DNA of 23,256 bases from positions 1 to 23,256 of the forward strand of contig CAKTCY010000036.1 in the NCBI GenBank assembly GCA_934540955.1. Reading direction: 5' to 3'. Shown here piece by piece: positions 6,573-12,847 of this stretch (positions within the stretch are counted from its first letter, which is position 1; every line of letters starts with the position of its first letter). The notes beneath the pieces were generated by a model. That model made no database searches. It saw nothing but the letters and a program-made list of their open reading frames with translations, and was not told the origin of the DNA. This stretch comes from an uncultured Faecalibacterium sp. (GTDB lineage Bacteria > Bacillota > Clostridia > Oscillospirales > Ruminococcaceae). The position numbers and the translations under genes were made by a program.

Positions 6573-7740
6573 CTTCTGTCACCTCCGGCAAAGCCGCTGC
6601 GGTCAAGGTGCGCCACACCAGCGCCTGTAAGAATGTATTGGGCAGCAAAGCAGCCAGCGCCGCCTGTCCGGCGGTGCTGCTGCCTGTGAACAGCGGGGCA
6701 AAGCTTTCCATACGCTCTTTATCGCACGCCGCCAGAAACGCCTGAGCCAGCGTCCGGGTGGTGTAGAAATGGGTGGGGTCCACCCCGGCATCCTCGGCGG
6801 CGGCTTCCAGCGGGGCAAGCTGGGCGTCTTTCATCCGCGCCAGCAGCAAAGCGGCGTCTGCGGTCAGGGTGACGGGGTACTTCTCCCGCACAGCCTTTTG
6901 CAGCTGACTGAACTTCTGGGCAAAGGCGGCGGCATCCTCGCAGCTCTGGGCGTCACAGGACACGGCATAAGCGCAGCCCCGCAGGTATCCCATGGCGCGG
7001 CGGGTGTCGTAGTAGCCCAGCTCGATGTTGCGCTTTGCGGTATCGGGGTCGAAGTGGAGGATATCCCCCAGCTCCCAGTAGCTGCGGATCATGGTGGTGG
7101 GCAGACCGGTCAGGTTGGGGCGGGTGATGCCCACGCCCTCCAGGTCCACACAGACCAGCTCCTCTGCGCCCATGGTCTTGGCAAGACCGGTGGGCATATT
7201 ATCGCTGTACCCGCCGTCCAGAAACTTTACCCCGTCGATCTGCCGCGCCCGCAGGGCGGGGAAGCAGGCCGCCGAAGCCATCAGATAGTCCCGCACCTGC
7301 CCGACGGGGATATCCTCCAGCGTCAGCTCCCGGGGGCGCAGCCCGCGCTGCTCCACCGTCACGATGCCGAACCGGATAGGCGCTGCCCGCAGCGCGTCCT
7401 CGTCCAGCACCCGCTCCACGATCTCCTCCAGCGGGGTCACGTCCATGCCGCCTTCCTTTACCACCCGGCGCAGAAACTGGTGCAGGGCGGAAAGGTCGGC
7501 GTTTTCCTCCGGCAGCTCCATCACATCCCGGCTGCGGATGGTCAGCCACATATCCCGGGCAGTCTCATACAGATCCAGCACGAACATGGCACCGTTCAGC
7601 CCGCCCACGCTGGTGCCGGTGATAATCTGCGGGTGCCAGTCCAGCTCCATCAAAGCCCGCCAGACGCCTACCTGATAGCTGCCGCGCGCACCGCCGCCTG
7701 CCAGCACCAGCGCCTTTTGCGTAGGTTCTCTGCGTTCCAT
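6559..7740 (-). CDS. Patatin-like phospholipase (RssA/YjjU type)
   Basis: Predicted cytoplasmic lipid acyl hydrolase with a Ser-Asp dyad. 393 residues from the ATG at 7740. The oxyanion loop is GGGARG (15-20), the nucleophile elbow GTSVG (Ser44), and the dyad aspartate is in FLDGGYSDN (Asp175). Residues beyond ~290 form an extra helical C-terminal region with no motif I know. The frame is open up to 8082, but the start at 7740 has GGGAGG 7 bases upstream and begins right before the conserved KALVLAGGGARG; a promoter at 7787-7795 excludes most of the extension. It is first in a two-gene operon, and its last codons overlap the start of the Enzyme I gene, so the two are translationally coupled. 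Substrate unknown. Confidence 0.88.
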   Translation of the reverse strand: MERREPTQKALVLAGGGARGSYQVGVWRALMELDWHPQIITGTSVGGLNGAMFVLDLYETARDMWLTIRSRDVMELPEENADLSALHQFLRRVVKEGGMDVTPLEEIVERVLDEDALRAAPIRFGIVTVEQRGLRPRELTLEDIPVGQVRDYLMASAACFPALRARQIDGVKFLDGGYSDNMPTGLAKTMGAEELVCVDLEGVGITRPNLTGLPTTMIRSYWELGDILHFDPDTAKRNIELGYYDTRRAMGYLRGCAYAVSCDAQSCEDAAAFAQKFSQLQKAVREKYPVTLTADAALLLARMKDAQLAPLEAAAEDAGVDPTHFYTTRTLAQAFLAACDKERMESFAPLFTGSSTAGQAALAALLPNTFLQALVWRTLTAAALPEVTEDEGL

Positions 7741-7786
7741 ATCAAGCCCTCCCGTGCACGTTCCCGGTATTTCCAACATTGTTATA

Positions 7787-7795
7787 ATTATACCA
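7787..7795 (-). promoter_or_regulatory. Promoter of the patatin-Enzyme I operon
   Basis: Minus strand extended -10: TGG immediately before TATAAT (7792-7787). No good -35 is seen, as often with extended -10 promoters. Start near 7780. Confidence 0.5.
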
Positions 7796-7814
7796 TACTT
7801 TTCAGAAAAATTCT

Positions 7815-7828
7815 CCCGAATTTTCGGG
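7815..7828. promoter_or_regulatory. 14-base palindrome between divergent promoters
   Basis: CCCGAA and TTCGGG, with TT between, form a perfect symmetric site. It lies between the -10 boxes of the patatin and HAD genes, at the -35 region of the patatin promoter, where a regulator could affect both genes. Confidence 0.35.
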
Positions 7829-7857
7829 GATGATGCCTTTTTCCTGTGAAAGTTTCG

Positions 7858-7866
7858 TGCTATACT
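7858..7866 (+). promoter_or_regulatory. Promoter of the HAD hydrolase gene
   Basis: Extended -10: TGC followed directly by TATACT (7861-7866), giving a leader of about 45 bases before the start at 7920. The -35 region is weak. Confidence 0.5.
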
Positions 7867-7919
7867 AACCGGAGATGAGTATAGATGCGGCCCGGAGGGG
7901 CGCACAACAGGAGGAACGT

Positions 7920-8570
7920 ATGCACTGCAAACAATGGATCTTTGATATGGACGGCACCCTGACCGACAGCATGGTGGTGGTGTGGGAGGGCGCTCCGGAG
8001 GCGCTGCTGGCGCGCTTTGGCCGCACCCCGAAGGCAGACCTGCACAAGACCCTGCTGACCATGGGCATGGAGGACGGCGCACAGTACCTCATCCGGGAAT
8101 ATGCACTGCCGCTGGATATGGACGGCTATCTGGACGTGATGCGGGAGGTGATCGCCCAGTTGTACGACAAGGTGGAGCTGAAGCCCGGCGTGCGGGACAC
8201 CCTTGCCCGGCTGCGGGCGCAGGGCGCACGGATGTGCGTTTGCTCCAACACATGGAGCAGCCAGTGCCGCGCCGTGCTGACCCGCCTTGGCATCGACGAA
8301 TACTTTGATTTTTACATCGAGGCACGGGGCGCCATGAGCAAAAGCAGCCCTGCCCCCTTTATGGAGGCGCTGCACCGCCTTGGCGGCACAAGCCCCGCCG
8401 GGTGCGCCGTGTGCGAGGACGCCCTCTACGCCGCCCAGACCGCCCATGACGCCGGCTTTTATCTGGTGGGCATTCAGGATGTCTCCAGCGCCGCAGACGC
8501 CCCCGCCCTGCGCCGCATCTGCGACCAGTTTCTGCCGGACTGGACCGCACTGGACTGGGCGCAGGTGTAA
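7920..8570 (+). CDS. HAD-superfamily hydrolase, phosphoglycolate phosphatase / beta-phosphoglucomutase type
   Basis: Predicted small-molecule phosphatase. 216 residues from the ATG at 7920, which has a perfect AGGAGG 5 bases upstream; the frame is open from 7875 but that start has no ribosome site. Motif I is DMDGT (nucleophile Asp9, acid Asp11); motif II is in CVCSNT; the motif III lysine is in MSKSS; motif IV is CEDA. The helical cap between motifs I and II marks subclass I. It has its own promoter, divergent from the patatin operon. Substrate cannot be read from sequence; sugar phosphates are usual for this subclass. Confidence 0.88.
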   Translation: MHCKQWIFDMDGTLTDSMVVVWEGAPEALLARFGRTPKADLHKTLLTMGMEDGAQYLIREYALPLDMDGYLDVMREVIAQLYDKVELKPGVRDTLARLRAQGARMCVCSNTWSSQCRAVLTRLGIDEYFDFYIEARGAMSKSSPAPFMEALHRLGGTSPAGCAVCEDALYAAQTAHDAGFYLVGIQDVSSAADAPALRRICDQFLPDWTALDWAQV

Positions 8571-8581
8571 TATTTCCCAGC

Positions 8582-8608
8582 GCGGCGCTCTTGTAATCCG
8601 GGCGCCGC
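8582..8608 (+). terminator. GC hairpin after the HAD gene
   Basis: GCGGCGC (8582-8588) and GCGCCGC (8602-8608) form a 7-bp stem with a 13-base loop 11 bases after the HAD stop. No T-tract follows, so it is at best a weak terminator, and it overlaps the next promoter. Confidence 0.3.
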
Positions 8609-8619
8609 AGGAGTATGAT
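8591..8619 (+). promoter_or_regulatory. Promoter of the glycosyltransferase gene
   Basis: -35 TTGTAA (8591-8596), 17-base spacer, -10 TATGAT (8614-8619). The -10 sits in a small inverted repeat, GAGTAT (8611-8616) / ATACTC (8627-8632), a possible operator. Confidence 0.5.
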
Positions 8620-8662
8620 AGTAATAATACTCAAATTCTGTCGTTAAAAAGGAGGCCCTGCC

Positions 8663-9685
8663 ATGACGAACCCCCTCGTCAGCATCATCGTGCCCGTGTA
8701 CAACGCCCAGAAGGGGCTTTCCCGCTGTCTGGAAAGCATCTGCGGCCAGACCTATCCCGAGCTGCAGATCATTCTGCTGAACGACGGCTCCACGGATGAC
8801 AGCCTTGCCATCTGCGAGCAGTTCCGGGCAAGGGATGCCCGCATCATGGTGGTGGATAAGGAGAACGAGGGCGTTTCCCGCACGCGGAACGCCGGGCTTG
8901 CCCTTGCGCAGGGCGACTATATCCAGTTTGCGGACAGCGATGACCTTCTGGACCCCGATTACACCCAGAACCTTGTGCAGGCCGCCCTGCAGCACAGCGC
9001 CGACCTTGTGATCGCCCCGTACTGGATGGTGATCCCCTCCAACTCCAGCAAGACCGGGCACGCGCTGGAAACGCTGCAGGAATCGCTGGGCATCGAGCCG
9101 GAAGCGCCCAAGACCGAGGTGCACAAGTACGGCTTTCTGCCGCAGGGCGTTTACAGCCGGGAGGACTACGCCCGCCGCCTGATGCAGCAGCCCGCCTCCT
9201 TTTACTACGGCGTGCTGTGGAACAAGCTCTACCGCCGGGAGATCATTGCACAAAACCAGCTGGGCTTTGCGCCCGATGTGCACTTGGCCGAGGATCTGAT
9301 CTTCAACATGGGGTATCTTGAGCACGCGAAGGTGTTCGTTTCCATCCCCGAGGCCGGGTATCATTATATCCAGAACCCCAAAAGCATCTGCCATACCCAG
9401 ATCGATCTGCGCGGGCTTGTGGAGAACAAGACGCAGGTCTTTCAGCTGTTCAAGGAGGTGTACACCCGCCTTGGACTGTACGAGGAGCTGCAGCCCCAGA
9501 TCTACAAATTTCTGTTCGCCTTTTCGGAGAGCGGAGTGCCCTCGGACAGTCTGCAGGGTGCTTTGCTGGATGCAATGTCCCGCCTGAACGATGCCTCTGT
9601 CCAGCCCGAGCCCTCCCGCAAAAAGCCCCGCCGCAAGCTCAAAAAGCACGCCCGCCGCAAAAAGCCCCGGCATAAGGAAGAATAA
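8663..9685 (+). CDS. Family 2 glycosyltransferase with a polybasic C-terminus
   Basis: Inverting GT-A sugar transferase of the cell-surface polysaccharide type, using a nucleotide sugar. 340 residues. VSIIVPVYN starts the nucleotide-binding fold at residue 6; DGSTDD (41-46) and the metal-binding FADSDD (89-94) are the two diagnostic motifs; NEGVSRTRN lies between them. There is no clear membrane segment. The last ~25 residues are mostly Lys/Arg/Pro (for example RKKPRRKLKKHARRKK), unusual for the family; they might hold the enzyme to acidic membrane lipid. AAAAAGGAGG precedes the start by about 7 bases. It is monocistronic, and a structured repeat element follows 22 bases after the stop. Confidence 0.88.
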   Translation: MTNPLVSIIVPVYNAQKGLSRCLESICGQTYPELQIILLNDGSTDDSLAICEQFRARDARIMVVDKENEGVSRTRNAGLALAQGDYIQFADSDDLLDPDYTQNLVQAALQHSADLVIAPYWMVIPSNSSKTGHALETLQESLGIEPEAPKTEVHKYGFLPQGVYSREDYARRLMQQPASFYYGVLWNKLYRREIIAQNQLGFAPDVHLAEDLIFNMGYLEHAKVFVSIPEAGYHYIQNPKSICHTQIDLRGLVENKTQVFQLFKEVYTRLGLYEELQPQIYKFLFAFSESGVPSDSLQGALLDAMSRLNDASVQPEPSRKKPRRKLKKHARRKKPRHKEE

Positions 9686-9690
9686 ATCGT

Positions 9691-9729
9691 CAAGCAAAAG
9701 TCGCTTGCCTTTACGGTCGTTCCCGTAAA
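9691..9729 (+). repeat. Two short hairpins after the glycosyltransferase gene
   Basis: CAAGC (9691-9695) with GCTTG (9703-9707), and TTTACGG (9710-9716) with CCGTAAA (9723-9729). The second is the first part of the structured element at 9708-9827 and is followed by AAATG rather than a T-tract. Confidence 0.5.
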
Positions 9730-9827
9730 AATGCGTTTGTCGCGCTCCTCAGAGCGCGACAAACGCGAAATTAAAAATATTCTTTCCGCTGAATATGGCT
9801 AGAGCTCAGCGGAAGCCATTTTAAATC
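9708..9827 (+). repeat. Structured element, copy A
   Basis: About 120 bases matching copy B at 10621-10733 (opposite strand). Parts in order: CCTTTAC...GTAAAAATGC; a perfect 15-bp hairpin (9733-9747 / 9752-9766); a 16-base AT-rich linker; TTTCCGCTGA (9783-9792); ATGGCT (9795-9800); AGAGC; GCGGA (9809-9813); AGCCAT (9814-9819); AAATC. The hairpin sequence is wholly different from copy B, though its position, size and perfect pairing are the same. ATGGCT/AGCCAT is ATGGCC/GGCCAT in copy B, a compensatory pair change. It lies 22 bases after the glycosyltransferase stop, in the same orientation. Confidence 0.7.
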
Positions 9828-9834
9828 ATTAAGC

Positions 9835-9869
9835 AAAAAAGCCGCTACACAAATGTGCAGCGGCTTTTT
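9835..9869. terminator. Bidirectional terminator between glycosyltransferase and LytTR genes
   Basis: AGCCGCT and CACA pair with TGTG and AGCGGCT around an AA loop with one mismatch. T5 follows on the plus strand and T6 on the minus strand. It closes both convergent genes. Confidence 0.8.
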
Positions 9870-9874
9870 ACTTT

Positions 9875-10594
9875 TTACCCTACCCGGGCACAGAAGGCCT
9901 CCCGGACGGCGGCCTCCCGCCCGCGGGGGATAGGAATGCGTGCCCCGCTGCGCATCCGTACCTCGCCGGGTGCCAGCAGCTGCACCGCCTCCAGATTGAC
10001 CACATAGGAGCGGTGCGGCTGCACAAAGCGGCCGTCTGCCAGCAGCGGCTGCGCCACCGCAGAAAAGGGCACCCGCAGCGAGAGGGAGGCCACATCCTCC
10101 CCGGTGGTCAGGTGGAAGTGCACGATATGATGGGTGCATTCCAGATATTCAAGCTCGGCATAGGCCAGCGCCCGCACGCCGTCTGCGGTGGTCACGGTAA
10201 GGGTGGGGCCGTATTCCGGCTCCACCGCCCGCTTGAGCAGGGCAGAGACCTCCGGCTGGTGCACCGGCTGCAGCAGATACTGCATGGCGTCCACCCGGTA
10301 GGCGCTGTAGGCGTGGGCCGGGGTGTGCGCCACAAAGGCCAGCGGAGCGCGGCGGCCCCGGCGGCGCAGCTCTGCCGCCGCCGCAAGGCCCTCGGGCCGG
10401 GCTACCGCCGCAAGCTCGATGAGGTACAGCTCGTACCGCAGCCCGGCGGCATCCTGCTGCAAAAGCGCCTCCGGGCTTTGCAGCTGCTCCACGATGCAGG
10501 CATCCTCCCGCCGGGCGAAGAACTCCATGCACTGGTGCTCCAGCCTGCTGCGCAGCGCCCCGTCCGGGCTGCATATCGCAATGTGAAAGATCAT
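9875..10594 (-). CDS. LytTR-family response regulator with a degenerate receiver domain
   Basis: DNA-binding regulator, 239 residues. The N-terminal ~115 residues have receiver-domain strands and helices, but its phosphorylation set is gone: the paired acidic residues are SPD (9-11), the phosphoacceptor aspartate is Glu60 in LIELAAV, and the conserved lysine is Gln109 in YLLQPV. The C-terminal LytTR domain (about 128-239) looks intact: EYLECTHHIVHFHL and GRFVQPHRSYVVNLEAV. AAAGGA lies about 9 bases before the start. No sensor kinase is in the window. The gene sits between two inverted copies of the structured element, with copy B ending 26 bases upstream of its start codon. It probably acts without phosphorylation, perhaps locked on by the glutamate. 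Confidence 0.82.
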   Translation of the reverse strand: MIFHIAICSPDGALRSRLEHQCMEFFARREDACIVEQLQSPEALLQQDAAGLRYELYLIELAAVARPEGLAAAAELRRRGRRAPLAFVAHTPAHAYSAYRVDAMQYLLQPVHQPEVSALLKRAVEPEYGPTLTVTTADGVRALAYAELEYLECTHHIVHFHLTTGEDVASLSLRVPFSAVAQPLLADGRFVQPHRSYVVNLEAVQLLAPGEVRMRSGARIPIPRGREAAVREAFCARVG

Positions 10595-10620
10595 GGTTCG
10601 GTTTCCTTTGCAGGGTAGAC

Positions 10621-10733
10621 GATTTGGAATGGCCTCCGCGTTGCTCTGGCCATCATCAGCGGAAAAATTATCTTAAATCAAGCAATTCCGGGCAGACTGC
10701 GGTCTGCCCGGAATTGCATTTTTACGGTAAAGG
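10621..10733 (-). repeat. Structured element, copy B
   Basis: Second copy, read on the minus strand from 10733 to 10621: CCTTTAC, CGTAAAAATGC, a perfect 16-bp hairpin (10717-10702 / 10697-10682), a 16-base AT-rich linker, TTTCCGCTGA (10665-10656), ATGGCC, AGAGC, GCGGA, GGCCAT, AAATC. From TTTCCGCTGA on, 36 of 45 bases match copy A without gaps. It begins 32 bases after the aminopeptidase stop and ends 26 bases before the LytTR start codon, so it could be a 3' element of one gene or the leader of the other. No clear LytTR promoter was found. Confidence 0.7.
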
Positions 10734-10765
10734 TCGGGACGGAAAACGGCAGCTGATTTTTGTTT

Positions 10766-12565
10766 TTAGCAGCCGATGGCGGCGCACTTCTCGGCCAGCC
10801 ATGCGCGCTCGTCCTCGGTCAGGCGGGGTGCCAGCTGCTCGAACACCTTGCGGTGGTAATCGTTCAGCCAAGCGACCTGCTCCTTGTCCAGCACGCCGGG
10901 CACGATGGGAGAGGTGGCAATGGGCACAAAGGTGATGGGACGGAAGGCAAGGAAGGTGCCGTACTGGTTGTCGGCCTTGTGGTAGCACTCGATCTCGTTC
11001 TCGATGCGGATGCCCACCTCTCCGGCTTCGTACACGCCGGGCTCGTCGGTGACGATCATGCCCGGGCGCATCAGGGTGGTGTTGCGGCCGTTCAAAGCGT
11101 GGGGACCCTCATGGACGTTGCCCACAAAGCTGACGCTGTGGCCGGTGCCGCAGCGGTAGTTGATGAGGTGACGCCACAGCGGCTCGCGGGCGATGGTGTC
11201 CAGCATATGGCAGTCGCAGTAATCCAGCCAGACGGCCTTGGCGATGTCGATGTGGCACTGCAGCGTCCAGGTATAGAACAGCCGCTCGTCCTCGGTCAGC
11301 TCGCCCAGCGGGTAGGTGCGGGTGATGTCGGTGGTGCCGTCCATGTAGGTAGCACCGCTGTCCACCAGCAAAAAGCCCTTGCGCTGCAAGACGGCGTGAT
11401 CCTCCGGGGTGGCGTGGTAGTGCATCATGGCTGCGTTGCCGCCGTAGGCTGCAATGGTGCCAAAGCTCTCCACAAGGAACCTGTCGTCCGCGCTGCGGTA
11501 CTTGTGCAAAATCTCGTCCACGGTCAGCTCGGTCAGCTCTTCCCCGGCAGCCAGACGGTTCTCCAGCTCGATCTGGAACCGCACCATGGCAACGGCGTCC
11601 CGCAGATGGGACTCGCGCAGGTGGGCCAGCTCCACCTCGTTCTTCACGCCCTTCATGGCAAGCAGGGGGTCGGCGGCGTCCTTCACGGTCAGGGCGGGGT
11701 TATTTTCCAGCACCTGATACACGGCGTAATTCACGGTAGCGCTCTCAGCCAGCACGGTCTGGGGCTCGGTCTCGGCGGCCATCACGTCCAGAATGCTGTC
11801 GTAGTCGGCCAGCGTCACGCCGTTGGCCTCCAGCTCTGCCTTGGCCTCCGGGGTGACCCGTGCCTGATTGATGAACAGCACGGCGCGGTTCGGGGTAACA
11901 TAGCAGTAGGCCATGGCGTAGGGGGTGCACTCGATATCCATGGCGCGCAGGTTCAGAAGCCAAGCCAGATTATCCAGCTTGCCCACCAGCTGAGCGGTGC
12001 AGCCCTGCTCCTTCAGCTTGCCGCGCAGCTGCTCCAGCTTTTCCGCCGGGGAGAAGCCTGCGTACTCCTTGGGCAGGATCCATGCCGGGGTAGCCGGGCG
12101 GGCAGGGCGGCCCTCCACCCACAGCTCGTCCTCCAAAAACAGGGTCTTGATGCTGCCGTGCTTGGGCTCCAGTTCCTTTTTCAGGTTATTGACCAGCGCA
12201 CAGTTGGCGGTCAGGCCGCACAGACCCAGCGTGCCGCCCTCGGGCAGCACCTTGCCGCAGTATTCCTCGGCGGTGGGCACGCCCGGCTCGCCCATGCGCA
12301 TCAGCTGGATCTCGGTGCCGGCGATCTCCTTTTCTGCCTGCACGAAGTACCGGCCGTCTGCCCAGACGGCGCTCTCGGTCATGGTGACCACAAGGTTGGA
12401 GTTTTCGCCGTGGAAACCGGAGAAGTAGGTCAGGGAGGTATAGTGGTCGGGCAGATACTCGCTGGAATGCGGGTCGCCCACCGGGATCAGATAGACGTCC
12501 ACGCCGTTTGCCTGCATAGCGGCACGCAGCGCGGCCAGACGCTCGGGAACCGTGTTCATACTCAT
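10766..12565 (-). CDS. pepP: Xaa-Pro aminopeptidase (M24B, three-domain XPNPEP1 type)
   Basis: Cytoplasmic metallopeptidase that removes N-terminal residues preceding proline. 599 residues with the three-domain layout: two creatinase-like N-terminal domains (about 1-300) and the pita-bread catalytic domain. The dinuclear metal ligands are in place: Asp402 (VDSG), Asp413 (TTDITR), His476 (GTGH), Glu508 (TDEPG) and Glu522 (IRIENE); their spacing agrees with eukaryotic-type aminopeptidase P. HEGP (485-488) is also present. AGAGGG lies 8 bases before the ATG at 12565; an ATG two codons on is an alternative. It has its own promoter at 12629-12657. Confidence 0.93.
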   Translation of the reverse strand: MSMNTVPERLAALRAAMQANGVDVYLIPVGDPHSSEYLPDHYTSLTYFSGFHGENSNLVVTMTESAVWADGRYFVQAEKEIAGTEIQLMRMGEPGVPTAEEYCGKVLPEGGTLGLCGLTANCALVNNLKKELEPKHGSIKTLFLEDELWVEGRPARPATPAWILPKEYAGFSPAEKLEQLRGKLKEQGCTAQLVGKLDNLAWLLNLRAMDIECTPYAMAYCYVTPNRAVLFINQARVTPEAKAELEANGVTLADYDSILDVMAAETEPQTVLAESATVNYAVYQVLENNPALTVKDAADPLLAMKGVKNEVELAHLRESHLRDAVAMVRFQIELENRLAAGEELTELTVDEILHKYRSADDRFLVESFGTIAAYGGNAAMMHYHATPEDHAVLQRKGFLLVDSGATYMDGTTDITRTYPLGELTEDERLFYTWTLQCHIDIAKAVWLDYCDCHMLDTIAREPLWRHLINYRCGTGHSVSFVGNVHEGPHALNGRNTTLMRPGMIVTDEPGVYEAGEVGIRIENEIECYHKADNQYGTFLAFRPITFVPIATSPIVPGVLDKEQVAWLNDYHRKVFEQLAPRLTEDERAWLAEKCAAIGC

Positions 12566-12628
12566 AACAAAAGCCCTCTTTCTGTCATTTGCCGGAAAAA
12601 CGTCCGGCGGCGATGGTTTGCTGCTGCT

Positions 12629-12657
12629 ATTGTATCATTCTGCGGGGAAGAATGCAA
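12629..12657 (-). promoter_or_regulatory. Promoter of the aminopeptidase gene
   Basis: Minus strand: -35 TTGCAT (12657-12652), 17-base spacer ending in TGA (extended -10), -10 TACAAT (12634-12629). The leader of about 57 bases holds a 6-bp hairpin, GCCGGA/TCCGGC. Confidence 0.6.
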
Positions 12658-12738
12658 TGCGGGAGCAGAACTCCCCCAAAACGCAACCAATTTGCAAAAA
12701 AAGTTACAATTTTTTCTTGAAAAAGGCCGTTTTTCCAT

Positions 12739-12757
12739 TGACAGGCTTGTTATAATA
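12739..12757 (+). promoter_or_regulatory. Promoter of the CobW operon
   Basis: Perfect -10 TATAAT (12752-12757) with TGT directly before it (extended -10). A perfect TTGACA (12739-12744) is only 7 bases upstream, too close to be its -35. No Zur- or Fur-like palindrome is evident. Confidence 0.45.
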
Positions 12758-12847
12758 GAGGTGTAGTATTTTTATGGGTCAGCACTCTGCGGCCCTTTGC
12801 GCTAACAACTGCGAATATTGCGATAAAAAGAAAGAGGCATTTGGATC

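Noticed and set aside
7741..8082. N-terminal extension of the patatin gene up to 8082
   Set aside because: It runs across the patatin promoter and into the coding start of the divergent HAD gene; the ATG at 7740 has the ribosome site.
12739..12744. TTGACA as the -35 of the TATAAT at 12752-12757
   Set aside because: Only 7 bases separate them; the TATAAT is better explained as an extended -10 promoter.
10760..12766. A 668-residue open frame on the plus strand opposite the aminopeptidase gene, and similar long frames opposite other genes (for example 15723-17711 and 17636-19642)
   Set aside because: These are mirror frames of GC-rich genes; they are Val/Gly/His/Gln-rich, lack domain motifs and ribosome sites, and the opposite strand carries complete catalytic motifs.
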